Shown one piece after another: positions 1 to 5,054 of a DNA stretch of 5,054 nucleotides (positions are counted from its first letter, which is position 1; every line of letters starts with the position of its first letter). A program made the translations under genes and the position numbers. The DNA comes from Sulfurovum sp. GTDB taxonomy: Bacteria; Campylobacterota; Campylobacteria; Campylobacterales; Sulfurovaceae. The notes under the pieces were generated by a model, which saw only the letters and a list, made by a program, of their open reading frames with translations, had not been told where the DNA came from and did no database searches. The stretch spans positions 1 through 5,054 of the forward strand of contig DAOUPF010000132.1 in the NCBI GenBank assembly GCA_030626265.1, given 5' to 3'.

Positions 1-33
1 ATGTTGGAGAACAAAGTAATAAGGAAAGAATAA
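1..33 (+). CDS. C-terminal tail of an unidentified upstream gene (partial)
   Basis: Frame 1 is open from the window edge and stops with TAA at 31-33, directly before the ATG of the aldehyde dehydrogenase. It reads MLENKVIRKE and then stop. A zero-base junction fits the tight packing of the next three genes, so this is probably the end of another operon member. The ATG at position 1 is more likely an internal Met than a start. The tail is too short to identify the family. Frame 3 is also open here and would overlap the next gene by about 12 bases, so the frame is not certain. The purine-rich AAGGAAAG at 21-28 is a well-placed ribosome binding site for the next gene. Confidence 0.4.
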   Translation: MLENKVIRKE

Positions 34-1422
34 ATGTCAACATTTGAAACGATTAGCCCTGTAGATAACTCTGTGTATGTAGAGAGAGACTTACATACTC
101 TAGATGATGCTATGGAGGCTTTGGCAAAGGCAAAAGAGGCTCAAAAGCTATGGGCAAAGACAGCTCTGGAGACTCGAAAAGAGTACATAAGAGCATTTAT
201 AGATGAGCTAGTATCTCACAAAGATGAGATATCAGAAGAGATATCCCATCAGATGGGTAGACCACTGTCACAGTGTGGGTTTGAGGTAAATGGCTTCAAA
301 GAGAGAGCTGATTATATGCTGAGCATTGCAGATGAGAGCTTGGAGGCGTATTGTCCTGATGAGATAGATGGGTTTGAGAGATGTGTGGAGAAGGAACCGT
401 TGGGGATAGTGTGTATACTAAGCCCTTGGAACTATCCATTTCTGACCTCTGTCAATGTCCTCATTCCTGCACTTTTAGCTGGTAATGTAGTGATACTCAA
501 ACACTCTTTGCAGACACCATTAGTAGCAGAGAGATATGCCATGGCATTTGAGGCTGTTGGGCTACCTGAAAATCTATTTTCTATACTGCATATCGGGCAT
601 GCAGATACAGCTGTACTATTGGCTGATGAGAGAGTAGATGGAGTGTTCTTCACAGGCTCAGTCAAAGGTGGATTTGCAGTACAAGAGGCTATCGGCAATA
701 AGTTTATCCCATGTGGACTAGAGTTAGGCGGCAAAGATCCTGCATATGTGAGAGCAGATGCCAATCTAGAGACTACAGTACCCAATCTCGTAGATGGAGC
801 ATACTTTAACTCTGGGCAGTCATGTTGTGGGATAGAGCGGATATATGTGCATGAGAGTCAGTATGATGAGTTCGTCTCCCGCTTTGTAGAGGAGACCAAA
901 AAATACAAGCTAGGCTCACCTCTAGATAGCGATACTAACATAGGCCCTATGGTCAAAACAGAAGCTAGTGATTTTGTGCGTAAGCAGATAAAAGAAGCAG
1001 TAGATGCAGGAGCAAAATCTCTAGTAGATGAGAGCTTATTTCCAGCATCAAAAGAGGGTACTCCATACTTAGCCCCTCATGTACTCATAGATGTAGATCA
1101 CTCCATGTCTATTATGAATGAGGAGAGTTTTGGACCAGTAGTAGGTATCATGAAAGTCTCAGACGATGCAGAGGCGATAGGGCTCATGAATGATAGTGAC
1201 TATGGGCTGACTGCATCTCTATGGACAAAGGATAGGGATATAGCCAGAGAGCTGTCCAAAGAGATAGAAACTGGAACGGTGTTTATGAACCGTTGTGATT
1301 ATCTAGATCCTGCCCTTGCATGGACTGGGGTCAAGCATACTGGACGAGGAGTGTCTCTATCTACATTTGTTTATGATAGTGTCACGAGATTAAAATCCAT
1401 TCACTTTAGACTAGAGGAGTAG
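34..1422 (+). CDS. NAD(P)-dependent aldehyde dehydrogenase, ALDH superfamily
   Basis: A cytosolic enzyme that oxidises an aldehyde to the carboxylic acid with NAD(P)+; the substrate is unknown. The 462 residues span a complete catalytic ALDH fold without an N-terminal extension. Visible landmarks are the oxyanion Asn133 in PWNYP, the cofactor-site Lys156, the dinucleotide-loop FTGS at 206-209, the general base Glu230 in LELGGK, and the catalytic Cys264 in FNSGQSCCG. Glu364 and Phe366 lie in EESFGPV. The 34-residue gap from Glu230 to Cys264 equals that of human ALDH2 (268 to 302), so the enzyme should be active. The segment usually read as KPSE is KHSL here, replacing a Glu that normally contacts the cofactor ribose. 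The start at 34 has a good Shine-Dalgarno (AAGGAAAG, 21-28). The gene ends 2 bp before an iron alcohol dehydrogenase, which suggests both act on one alcohol/aldehyde pair. Succinate-semialdehyde or aminoaldehyde dehydrogenase are possible roles, but the sequence does not choose between them. Confidence 0.95.
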   Translation: MSTFETISPVDNSVYVERDLHTLDDAMEALAKAKEAQKLWAKTALETRKEYIRAFIDELVSHKDEISEEISHQMGRPLSQCGFEVNGFKERADYMLSIADESLEAYCPDEIDGFERCVEKEPLGIVCILSPWNYPFLTSVNVLIPALLAGNVVILKHSLQTPLVAERYAMAFEAVGLPENLFSILHIGHADTAVLLADERVDGVFFTGSVKGGFAVQEAIGNKFIPCGLELGGKDPAYVRADANLETTVPNLVDGAYFNSGQSCCGIERIYVHESQYDEFVSRFVEETKKYKLGSPLDSDTNIGPMVKTEASDFVRKQIKEAVDAGAKSLVDESLFPASKEGTPYLAPHVLIDVDHSMSIMNEESFGPVVGIMKVSDDAEAIGLMNDSDYGLTASLWTKDRDIARELSKEIETGTVFMNRCDYLDPALAWTGVKHTGRGVSLSTFVYDSVTRLKSIHFRLEE

Positions 1423-1424
1423 AT

Positions 1425-2597
1425 ATGTCAAAAATACAATCAACCAACTGGAACTACCCAACTACAGTATGGTTTGGACATGAGAGAGTATCAGATATAG
1501 CCAATGCCTGCAAACAGCTAGGTATGAAAACCCCACTCATCGTAACAGATGAGGCTTTGGTCAAATTAGACATCATGAATGACTTGCTACAACCACTAAG
1601 AGATAGCAATACTTCCTATATAATATATAGCAAAGTTCAGCCAAACCCAACGGGTGAGAATGTAGATGATGGCGTAAAAGTCTATAGAGACAATGCCTGT
1701 GATGGTGTGATAGCCTTTGGTGGTGGCTCAGCTCTGGATGCTGGAAAGACTATAGCTTTCATGGCAAATCAGACTCTAAGTGTCTGGGATTTTGAGGATG
1801 TAGGAGACAACTGGACACGAGCCAACACAGATGGTATGGCAAAGACTATAGCTATCCCTACTACGTCAGGTACGGGCTCAGAAGTAGGTCGAGCTACAGT
1901 CATCACCAACAGCCAAACTCATGCCAAGAAGATAATCTTCCATCCACAGATACTACCATCCATCGTCATACTAGACCCCAACCTAACATATAATTTACCA
2001 AAACATATCACAGCTTGGACAGGTATAGATGCGCTAGTCCATGCTATAGAGGCATATGTAGCTCCTGGATATCATCCTATGGCTGATGGTATAGCTATGG
2101 AGACGATTCGTATGATAAAGGACAATCTCATCACAGCATATGAGAACCCAAAAGATGAGAATGCAAGAGCCCAGATGATAGTAGCTGCTATGATGGGAGC
2201 TACGGCATTTCAAAAGGGTCTAGGCTCTGTGCACTCCCTTGCTCATCAGCTAGGTGGTTTGTATGATATGCCTCATGGACTGGCCAATTCTATTATATTG
2301 CCATATGCTCTGAAGCAAAATAGCCCAGCAATTACAGAGAAGATGAGAAGACTATGTGAATCTTTAGATATAGAAAACCCATCAACAGATAGTTTTATAG
2401 CATTTGTTCTAGATTTGAGAGAGACGCTTGGTATCCCACATACACTTAAGAGTGCAGATATACCAGATGATAGAGCCGAAGAGATAGGAGAGTTGGCATT
2501 TAATGACCCATCCACTCCTAGTAATGCTATGGAAGTAGATGCCAAAGATTTGGAGAGACTTTTTGTAGCCGCATACAGAGGAGAGCTTAGCTTCTAA
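1425..2597 (+). CDS. Iron-containing (group III) alcohol dehydrogenase
   Basis: A cytosolic NAD(P)-linked dehydrogenase that interconverts an alcohol and its aldehyde or ketone. The 390-residue length is normal for the family. The N-terminal half is the nucleotide-binding domain, with GGGSALD at 99-105 and TTSGTGSEVG at 146-155. The C-terminal half is the helical metal domain. Its ligands can be placed by the spacing seen in E. coli FucO: Asp202 and His206 (GIDALVHAIEA), His270 (GSVHSLAH) and His284 (MPHG). His274 matches the conserved second histidine near the active site. All four ligands are intact, so an active Fe2+ (possibly Zn2+) enzyme is expected. The start follows AGAGGAG at 1413-1419 with a 5-base spacer. 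The gene sits 2 bp after the aldehyde dehydrogenase and 1 bp before a LysE-type exporter. The natural substrate and cofactor are unknown; a name such as 1,3-propanediol or lactaldehyde dehydrogenase would be a guess. Confidence 0.95.
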   Translation: MSKIQSTNWNYPTTVWFGHERVSDIANACKQLGMKTPLIVTDEALVKLDIMNDLLQPLRDSNTSYIIYSKVQPNPTGENVDDGVKVYRDNACDGVIAFGGGSALDAGKTIAFMANQTLSVWDFEDVGDNWTRANTDGMAKTIAIPTTSGTGSEVGRATVITNSQTHAKKIIFHPQILPSIVILDPNLTYNLPKHITAWTGIDALVHAIEAYVAPGYHPMADGIAMETIRMIKDNLITAYENPKDENARAQMIVAAMMGATAFQKGLGSVHSLAHQLGGLYDMPHGLANSIILPYALKQNSPAITEKMRRLCESLDIENPSTDSFIAFVLDLRETLGIPHTLKSADIPDDRAEEIGELAFNDPSTPSNAMEVDAKDLERLFVAAYRGELSF

Positions 2598-2598
2598 T

Positions 2599-3225
2599 AT
2601 GGACTTTATCAACCTATCATTGTTGGCTATATTTATCCCTACATTCTTTGTGGTTTCTATAACCCCTGGGATGTGTATGACGCTATCTCTTAGTATGGGG
2701 ATGAGTATCGGGCTAAAGCGAACTCTGTATATGATGTATGGAGAGCTACTAGGTGTGGGAATTGTGGCTACACTCTCAGTCATTGGAGTGGCTACTTTGA
2801 TGCTCCAGTATCCTCTTGTATTTACAGTACTTAAATATGCAGGAGGAGCATATCTCATATATCTAGGTATCCAGATGTGGCTCTCCAAAGGTAAGATGTC
2901 ACTAAGCTCTACAGCACAGGCTTTTAATGTATCAAACAAAAGCTTAGCCTTTCAAGGCTTCATCACTGCCATAGCCAACCCAAAAGGCTGGGCATTTTTC
3001 ATAGCCTTATTGCCACCTTTTATAGATAAAGATATCAGTATGACATCACAGCTACCTATACTGATATTTATGATTTTGGTATTGGAGTTTATCTGCCTGT
3101 TGATTTATGCTACTGGGGGAAATACCTTGCGTAGATTACTACAAGATACTTCCAATGTGAGATTGATAAACAAGATAGCTGGAACTATGATGATGGGTAT
3201 TGGGGTTTGGCTAGCCTTAACTTAA
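2599..3225 (+). CDS. LysE/RhtB-family amino-acid exporter
   Basis: An inner-membrane protein of 208 residues, the usual size of the LysE/RhtB family, whose known members export amino acids such as lysine, homoserine, threonine or leucine. About six hydrophobic segments are visible, near residues 5-24, 42-66, 72-92, 116-140, 151-171 and 190-207. Family marks include ITPGMCM at 21-27 after the first membrane segment, the Gly-rich AGGAYLIYLG at 81-90, and ANPKGW at 126-131 before the fourth segment's core. The stop of the alcohol dehydrogenase and this ATG are separated by a single base (TAA-T-ATG). The nearest Shine-Dalgarno-like GGAG (2580-2583) is 15 bases away, so the start probably depends on ribosomes finishing the upstream gene. 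Co-transcription suggests that it moves a substrate, product or toxic by-product of the two dehydrogenases. This is an inference from position. The cargo cannot be deduced from the sequence. Confidence 0.92.
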   Translation: MDFINLSLLAIFIPTFFVVSITPGMCMTLSLSMGMSIGLKRTLYMMYGELLGVGIVATLSVIGVATLMLQYPLVFTVLKYAGGAYLIYLGIQMWLSKGKMSLSSTAQAFNVSNKSLAFQGFITAIANPKGWAFFIALLPPFIDKDISMTSQLPILIFMILVLEFICLLIYATGGNTLRRLLQDTSNVRLINKIAGTMMMGIGVWLALT

Positions 3226-3230
3226 GGCTA
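3212..3230. terminator. Perfect 19-bp palindrome over two convergent stop codons
   Basis: TAGCCTTAA-C-TTAAGGCTA has two 9-bp arms around one base. As RNA it folds into an 8-bp stem with a 3-base loop on either strand. It includes the TAA stop of the exporter gene (3223-3225) and the TAG stop of the HIT gene (3228-3230 on the minus strand). Its place between two converging genes suits a shared two-way terminator or an mRNA 3' end protector. Neither strand has a run of U after the stem, so it is not a classic intrinsic terminator and termination is not certain. Confidence 0.4.
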
Positions 3231-3581
3231 TATACTCATATGAGCATCCTCATGCAGATGACCCCATTTGAGTTTTCCTCCTCCTAGTAGGTGGAAGTGT
3301 AGGTGGTAGACTTCTTGTCCTCCGTCATCTCCGTTGTTTGTGATGAGACGGTATCCTGTCTGGTCTACTCCTACTTTGGTGGCTACCTCTTGGGCAAATG
3401 TAGTTAGTCCTGACATAGTCTCTGGACTAACATCTTGGAAACAATCTACATGGATCTTTGGGATGATTAGGATATGGATGGGAGCTTTTGGGTGCAGGTC
3501 ATGAAAGGCTAGGAAATTATCATTTTCATGGACTGTATTGTTTGGTATCTCTCCATTTACTATTTTGCAAAATATACACAT
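3228..3581 (-). CDS. hinT: HIT-family (HinT-like) purine nucleotide phosphoramidase
   Basis: A small soluble protein of 117 residues in the Hint branch of the histidine-triad family. Known members hydrolyse AMP-linked phosphoramidates and acyl- or aminoacyl-AMP. The triad HLHFHLL is at 93-99, with His95 the expected nucleophile, and His36 in APIHILIIP completes the usual four-histidine site. Further Hint marks are GYRLITNNG (77-84) and GGQEVYH (87-93). The N-terminal Cys2 and Cys5 with His44 resemble the structural zinc site known in Gram-positive Hit proteins. E. coli HinT and human HINT1, as I recall them, lack that CxxC. The start is set by the family N-terminus and by AAGGAT (3587-3592) five bases upstream. 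The gene is divergent from pheS and converges on the exporter gene with 2 bp between stops. The family is certain. The symbol is given by similarity, and the true substrate is unknown. Confidence 0.93.
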   Translation of the reverse strand: MCIFCKIVNGEIPNNTVHENDNFLAFHDLHPKAPIHILIIPKIHVDCFQDVSPETMSGLTTFAQEVATKVGVDQTGYRLITNNGDDGGQEVYHLHFHLLGGGKLKWGHLHEDAHMSI

Positions 3582-3610
3582 TTTTTATCCTTATTGTTAT
3601 GATTTATTTG

Positions 3611-3630
3611 TATGGTAAATTTAACCCATA
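3611..3630. repeat. Imperfect inverted repeat in the HIT gene leader
   Basis: TATGG at 3611-3615 and CCATA at 3626-3630 are inverted copies. AT-rich sequence between them (TAAA/TTTA) extends the symmetry if two bases are bulged. If the HIT promoter at 3649-3676 is right, this lies about 12-31 bases into the HIT 5' leader and could form a weak hairpin. It could equally be chance in AT-rich DNA or a dimeric protein site. Confidence 0.2.
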
Positions 3631-3648
3631 TCTATTTATCTATAGTCA

Positions 3649-3676
3649 ATTATAACACAACAAATCGCAGTATTAA
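3649..3676 (-). promoter_or_regulatory. Extended -10 sigma-70-type promoter for the HIT gene
   Basis: On the minus strand a perfect TATAAT (3649-3654) is preceded by TGT (3655-3657), giving an extended -10 element. A partial -35 match, TTAATA (3671-3676), lies 16 bases upstream. Transcription would begin near 3642 and leave a leader of about 60 bases before the ATG at 3581. Campylobacterota promoters generally keep a strong -10 and a weak -35, and this one fits that pattern. It is predicted from sequence only. Confidence 0.6.
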
Positions 3677-3687
3677 TAATATTAGGA

Positions 3688-3693
3688 TAAAAT
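3688..3693 (+). promoter_or_regulatory. pheS: Candidate -10 element for pheS-pheT
   Basis: TAAAAT matches the -10 consensus at five of six positions and lies 33 bases before the pheS ATG, implying a leader of about 25-30 bases. No good -35 is visible at 16-18 bases upstream, which is common in this phylum, but the surrounding DNA is AT-rich and other choices exist (TATAGT at 3641-3646 or TATAAC at 3651-3656). No Phe-rich leader peptide is seen between here and pheS, so pheM-type attenuation as in E. coli is not supported. Confidence 0.35.
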
Positions 3694-3726
3694 CACGATT
3701 ATTGATTGAACTAAGACAGAGGTAAA

Positions 3727-4719
3727 ATGGAAAATTTAGAAGAGAAGATAGTTCAGGCTGATACGCTTGAGGCATTGGAAAAAGTGCGTGTTGAGCTCTT
3801 TGGTAAAAAGGGTGTACTTTCCGCCCAGTTTGCAAAGATGAAAGATATACCAGGTCCTGAGAAGAAAGCATTTGCAGAGGGACTCAATAGCCAGAAGTCA
3901 CAACTACAGTCTATTTTTGATGAGCGTTTGACAATACTCAAAAATGCAGAGATGGAGCGACAACTCAAAGCAGAGGCTATAGATGTATCACTATATACAG
4001 GCTCTGGAGAGAAGGGTGCACTGCATCCTGTTGCACAGACTATGGACAAGATTATTGATTATTTTGTAGCTCTAAATTTCTCTGTAGAGAGTGGGACATT
4101 GGTAGAAGATGACTTTCACAACTTTGAAGCACTAAACCTTCCCAAGCACCACCCAGCACGAGATATGCAAGATACATTCTATTTTGCTGATGGTGGACTG
4201 CTTCGGACTCATACATCTCCAGCACAGATACGAACTATGCTCAAAGAGAAACCACCTATTCGTATGATAGCACCTGGTGCAGTATTTCGTAGAGATTATG
4301 ATCTTACTCATACTCCTATGTTTCACCAAGTAGAGGGACTAGTGGTTCTAGAGAAAGGTGAAGTGAGTTTTGCAAACCTAAAGTCTATACTCACAGACTT
4401 CTTGCATCATATGTTTGGTGATGTGGAGATTAGATTTCGTCCGAGCTTTTTCCCGTTTACCGAGCCATCTGCTGAGGTAGATATCAGCTGTATATTTTGT
4501 AAATCAGAGGGCTGTAGAGTATGCTCACATACAGGCTGGCTAGAGGTACTAGGATCTGGTGTAGTAGATCCCAATGTATTTAAGGCAGTTGGATATGAAA
4601 ATGTGAGTGGTTATGCCTTTGGTCTAGGTGTGGAGAGATTTGCTATGTTGATGCATGAGATACCAGATTTGAGATCTCTATTTGAGGGTGATATTCGTTT
4701 GTTGGAGCAGTTTAGATGA
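3727..4719 (+). CDS. pheS: Phenylalanyl-tRNA synthetase alpha subunit
   Basis: The catalytic subunit of the cytosolic alpha2-beta2 enzyme that joins phenylalanine to tRNA-Phe. Its 330 residues are the normal bacterial length. Residues 1-85 form the charged helical (coiled-coil) tRNA-binding arm. The class II core follows, with motif 1 around [14 protein letters not shown] (100-113), the [10 protein letters not shown] segment (142-151), motif 2 around [21 protein letters not shown] (184-204, one piece being FRRDYDLTH), and motif 3 in [10 protein letters not shown] (299-308). Ala297, in the segment before motif 3, matches the small residue of the E. coli Phe pocket (Ala294). A cluster Cys255, Cys258, Cys263, Cys266 (CX2CX4CX2C) resembles a zinc knuckle; E. 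coli PheS lacks it, but I recall it in other bacterial PheS proteins. The start follows AGAGG (3718-3722) after a short 4-base spacer, and the N-terminus lines up with known PheS. The gene overlaps pheT by 4 bases. Confidence 0.97.
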   Translation: MENLEEKIVQADTLEALEKVRVELFGKKGVLSAQFAKMKDIPGPEKKAFAEGLNSQKSQLQSIFDERLTILKNAEMERQLKAEAIDVSLYTGSGEKGALHPVAQTMDKIIDYFVALNFSVESGTLVEDDFHNFEALNLPKHHPARDMQDTFYFADGGLLRTHTSPAQIRTMLKEKPPIRMIAPGAVFRRDYDLTHTPMFHQVEGLVVLEKGEVSFANLKSILTDFLHHMFGDVEIRFRPSFFPFTEPSAEVDISCIFCKSEGCRVCSHTGWLEVLGSGVVDPNVFKAVGYENVSGYAFGLGVERFAMLMHEIPDLRSLFEGDIRLLEQFR

Positions 4720-5054
4720 TAGTAACTAGAAGTTGGTTAGAAGAGTTTATAGATATTAGTGATGTCTCCAATGAAAAACTCTATGAGACATTCAATGCAA
4801 TTGGACTAGAAGTTGATAGTATAGAAGATATATCAATTCCAGAAAATGTAGTTGTCGGCAAGATAATCTCATGTGAAAAGCATCCAGATGCAGACAAGCT
4901 CAGTGTATGTCAGATAGATATAGGTGAGGGTGTCAGACAGATCGTTTGTGGTGCAGCCAATGTGGTAGATGCACAGTTCGTAGCTGTGGCTACTATAGGA
5001 GCGGTGTTGCCTGGAGACTTCCAGATAAAGCCAACTGAGCTTCGTGGTCAAAAA
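4716..5054 (+). CDS. pheT: Phenylalanyl-tRNA synthetase beta subunit (5' part, cut by window edge)
   Basis: The first 113 codons of the large subunit, which structures the enzyme, binds tRNA-Phe and removes mischarged tyrosine. The start [11 protein letters not shown] is the typical PheT N-terminus. From about residue 39 it enters the EMAP/OB-fold tRNA-binding domain, shown by [15 protein letters not shown] (54-68) and QIVCGAANV (75-83). The frame stays open to the last base, so the truncation is from the window edge and not a mutation. The B3/4 editing, B5 and anticodon-binding domains should lie beyond it. The ATG overlaps the TGA of pheS (ATGA at 4716-4719). A GGAG at 4704-4707 inside pheS, 8 bases upstream, serves as ribosome binding site, so translation of the two subunits is probably coupled. 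Confidence 0.96.
   Translation, partial: MIVTRSWLEEFIDISDVSNEKLYETFNAIGLEVDSIEDISIPENVVVGKIISCEKHPDADKLSVCQIDIGEGVRQIVCGAANVVDAQFVAVATIGAVLPGDFQIKPTELRGQK

Noticed and set aside
432..785. A 117-codon minus-strand frame inside the ALDH gene
   Set aside because: It is fully antisense to conserved catalytic-domain coding sequence, and its Ser/Ala/Thr-rich translation is typical of a shadow frame.
2273..2545. A 90-codon minus-strand frame inside the Fe-ADH gene
   Set aside because: It is antisense to a complete conserved gene, with no recognisable product or start signals.
2409..2939. A 176-codon open frame on the minus strand
   Set aside because: It lies antisense to the 3' part of the Fe-ADH gene and the 5' part of the exporter gene, both certain. 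Its translation resembles no family I know and it has no convincing start context.
3694..3726. Possible leader peptide or T-box controlling pheST
   Set aside because: The only mini-frame (TTG at 3702, seven codons, ending at the TAA of 3723-3725) contains no Phe codon, and the space is too short for a T-box or attenuator.
3650..4049. Minus-strand frames of 73 and 98 codons over the start of pheS
   Set aside because: They overlap the conserved N-terminus of pheS and the promoter region, and the translations look random.
4132..4329. A 65-codon Cys-rich minus-strand frame inside pheS
   Set aside because: It is antisense to the HPARDMQD and motif 2 region of pheS; the cysteines arise by chance from the opposite strand.
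3567..4500. The same CIFCK pentapeptide in the HIT protein and in PheS
   Set aside because: The two sites lie in unrelated folds and each fits its own family's cysteine motif, so this is best read as coincidence.
4869..5051. A 60-codon minus-strand frame inside pheT
   Set aside because: It is antisense to the conserved tRNA-binding domain of pheT, with no sign of a real protein.
1..5054. Defence system, mobile element, CRISPR array or tRNA gene
   Set aside because: No repeat arrays, transposase or integrase motifs, insertion-sequence ends or tRNA cloverleaf sequences were seen. Nearly all of the window is filled by well-known core or metabolic genes.

Overview
The window looks like ordinary chromosome from a Campylobacterota (epsilonproteobacterial) species, probably a Sulfurovum/Sulfurimonas-like organism. 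The evidence is the moderately AT-rich base composition, the heavy use of ATA (Ile) and AGA (Arg) codons, the close packing of genes, and a HIT-family gene placed back to back with pheS-pheT. From memory, Campylobacter jejuni has that same arrangement. The genus is an inference and was not tested.

Left part (1-3225, + strand): a tightly packed metabolic operon. The last ten codons of an unidentified upstream gene may occupy 1-33. They are followed without a gap by an aldehyde dehydrogenase (34-1422), an iron-dependent alcohol dehydrogenase (1425-2597) and a LysE/RhtB-type amino-acid exporter (2599-3225). The junctions of 0-2 bases point to one transcript whose promoter lies outside the window. 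The two dehydrogenases could interconvert an alcohol, its aldehyde and the acid, and the transporter could export an amino-acid-like compound. The substrate cannot be read from this sequence.

Middle (3226-3726): the operon meets a convergent HIT-family (HinT-like) gene on the minus strand (3228-3581), with only 2 bp between the stop codons. A perfect 19-bp palindrome covers both stops. The 145-bp gap between the HIT gene and pheS carries a good extended -10 promoter for the HIT gene and a weaker candidate for pheS, set back to back.

Right part (3727-5054, + strand): pheS is complete and pheT is cut off by the window edge after 113 codons. They encode the alpha and beta subunits of phenylalanyl-tRNA synthetase. 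The genes overlap by 4 bases (ATGA), the usual sign of coupled translation of an alpha2-beta2 enzyme.

I see no mobile element, CRISPR array, RNA gene, phage gene or defence system. The most interesting points are the unassigned ALDH/Fe-ADH/exporter operon, an ALDH cofactor-site substitution, the palindrome across the convergent stops, the four-cysteine cluster in PheS, and the pairing of a HIT hydrolase with PheRS.
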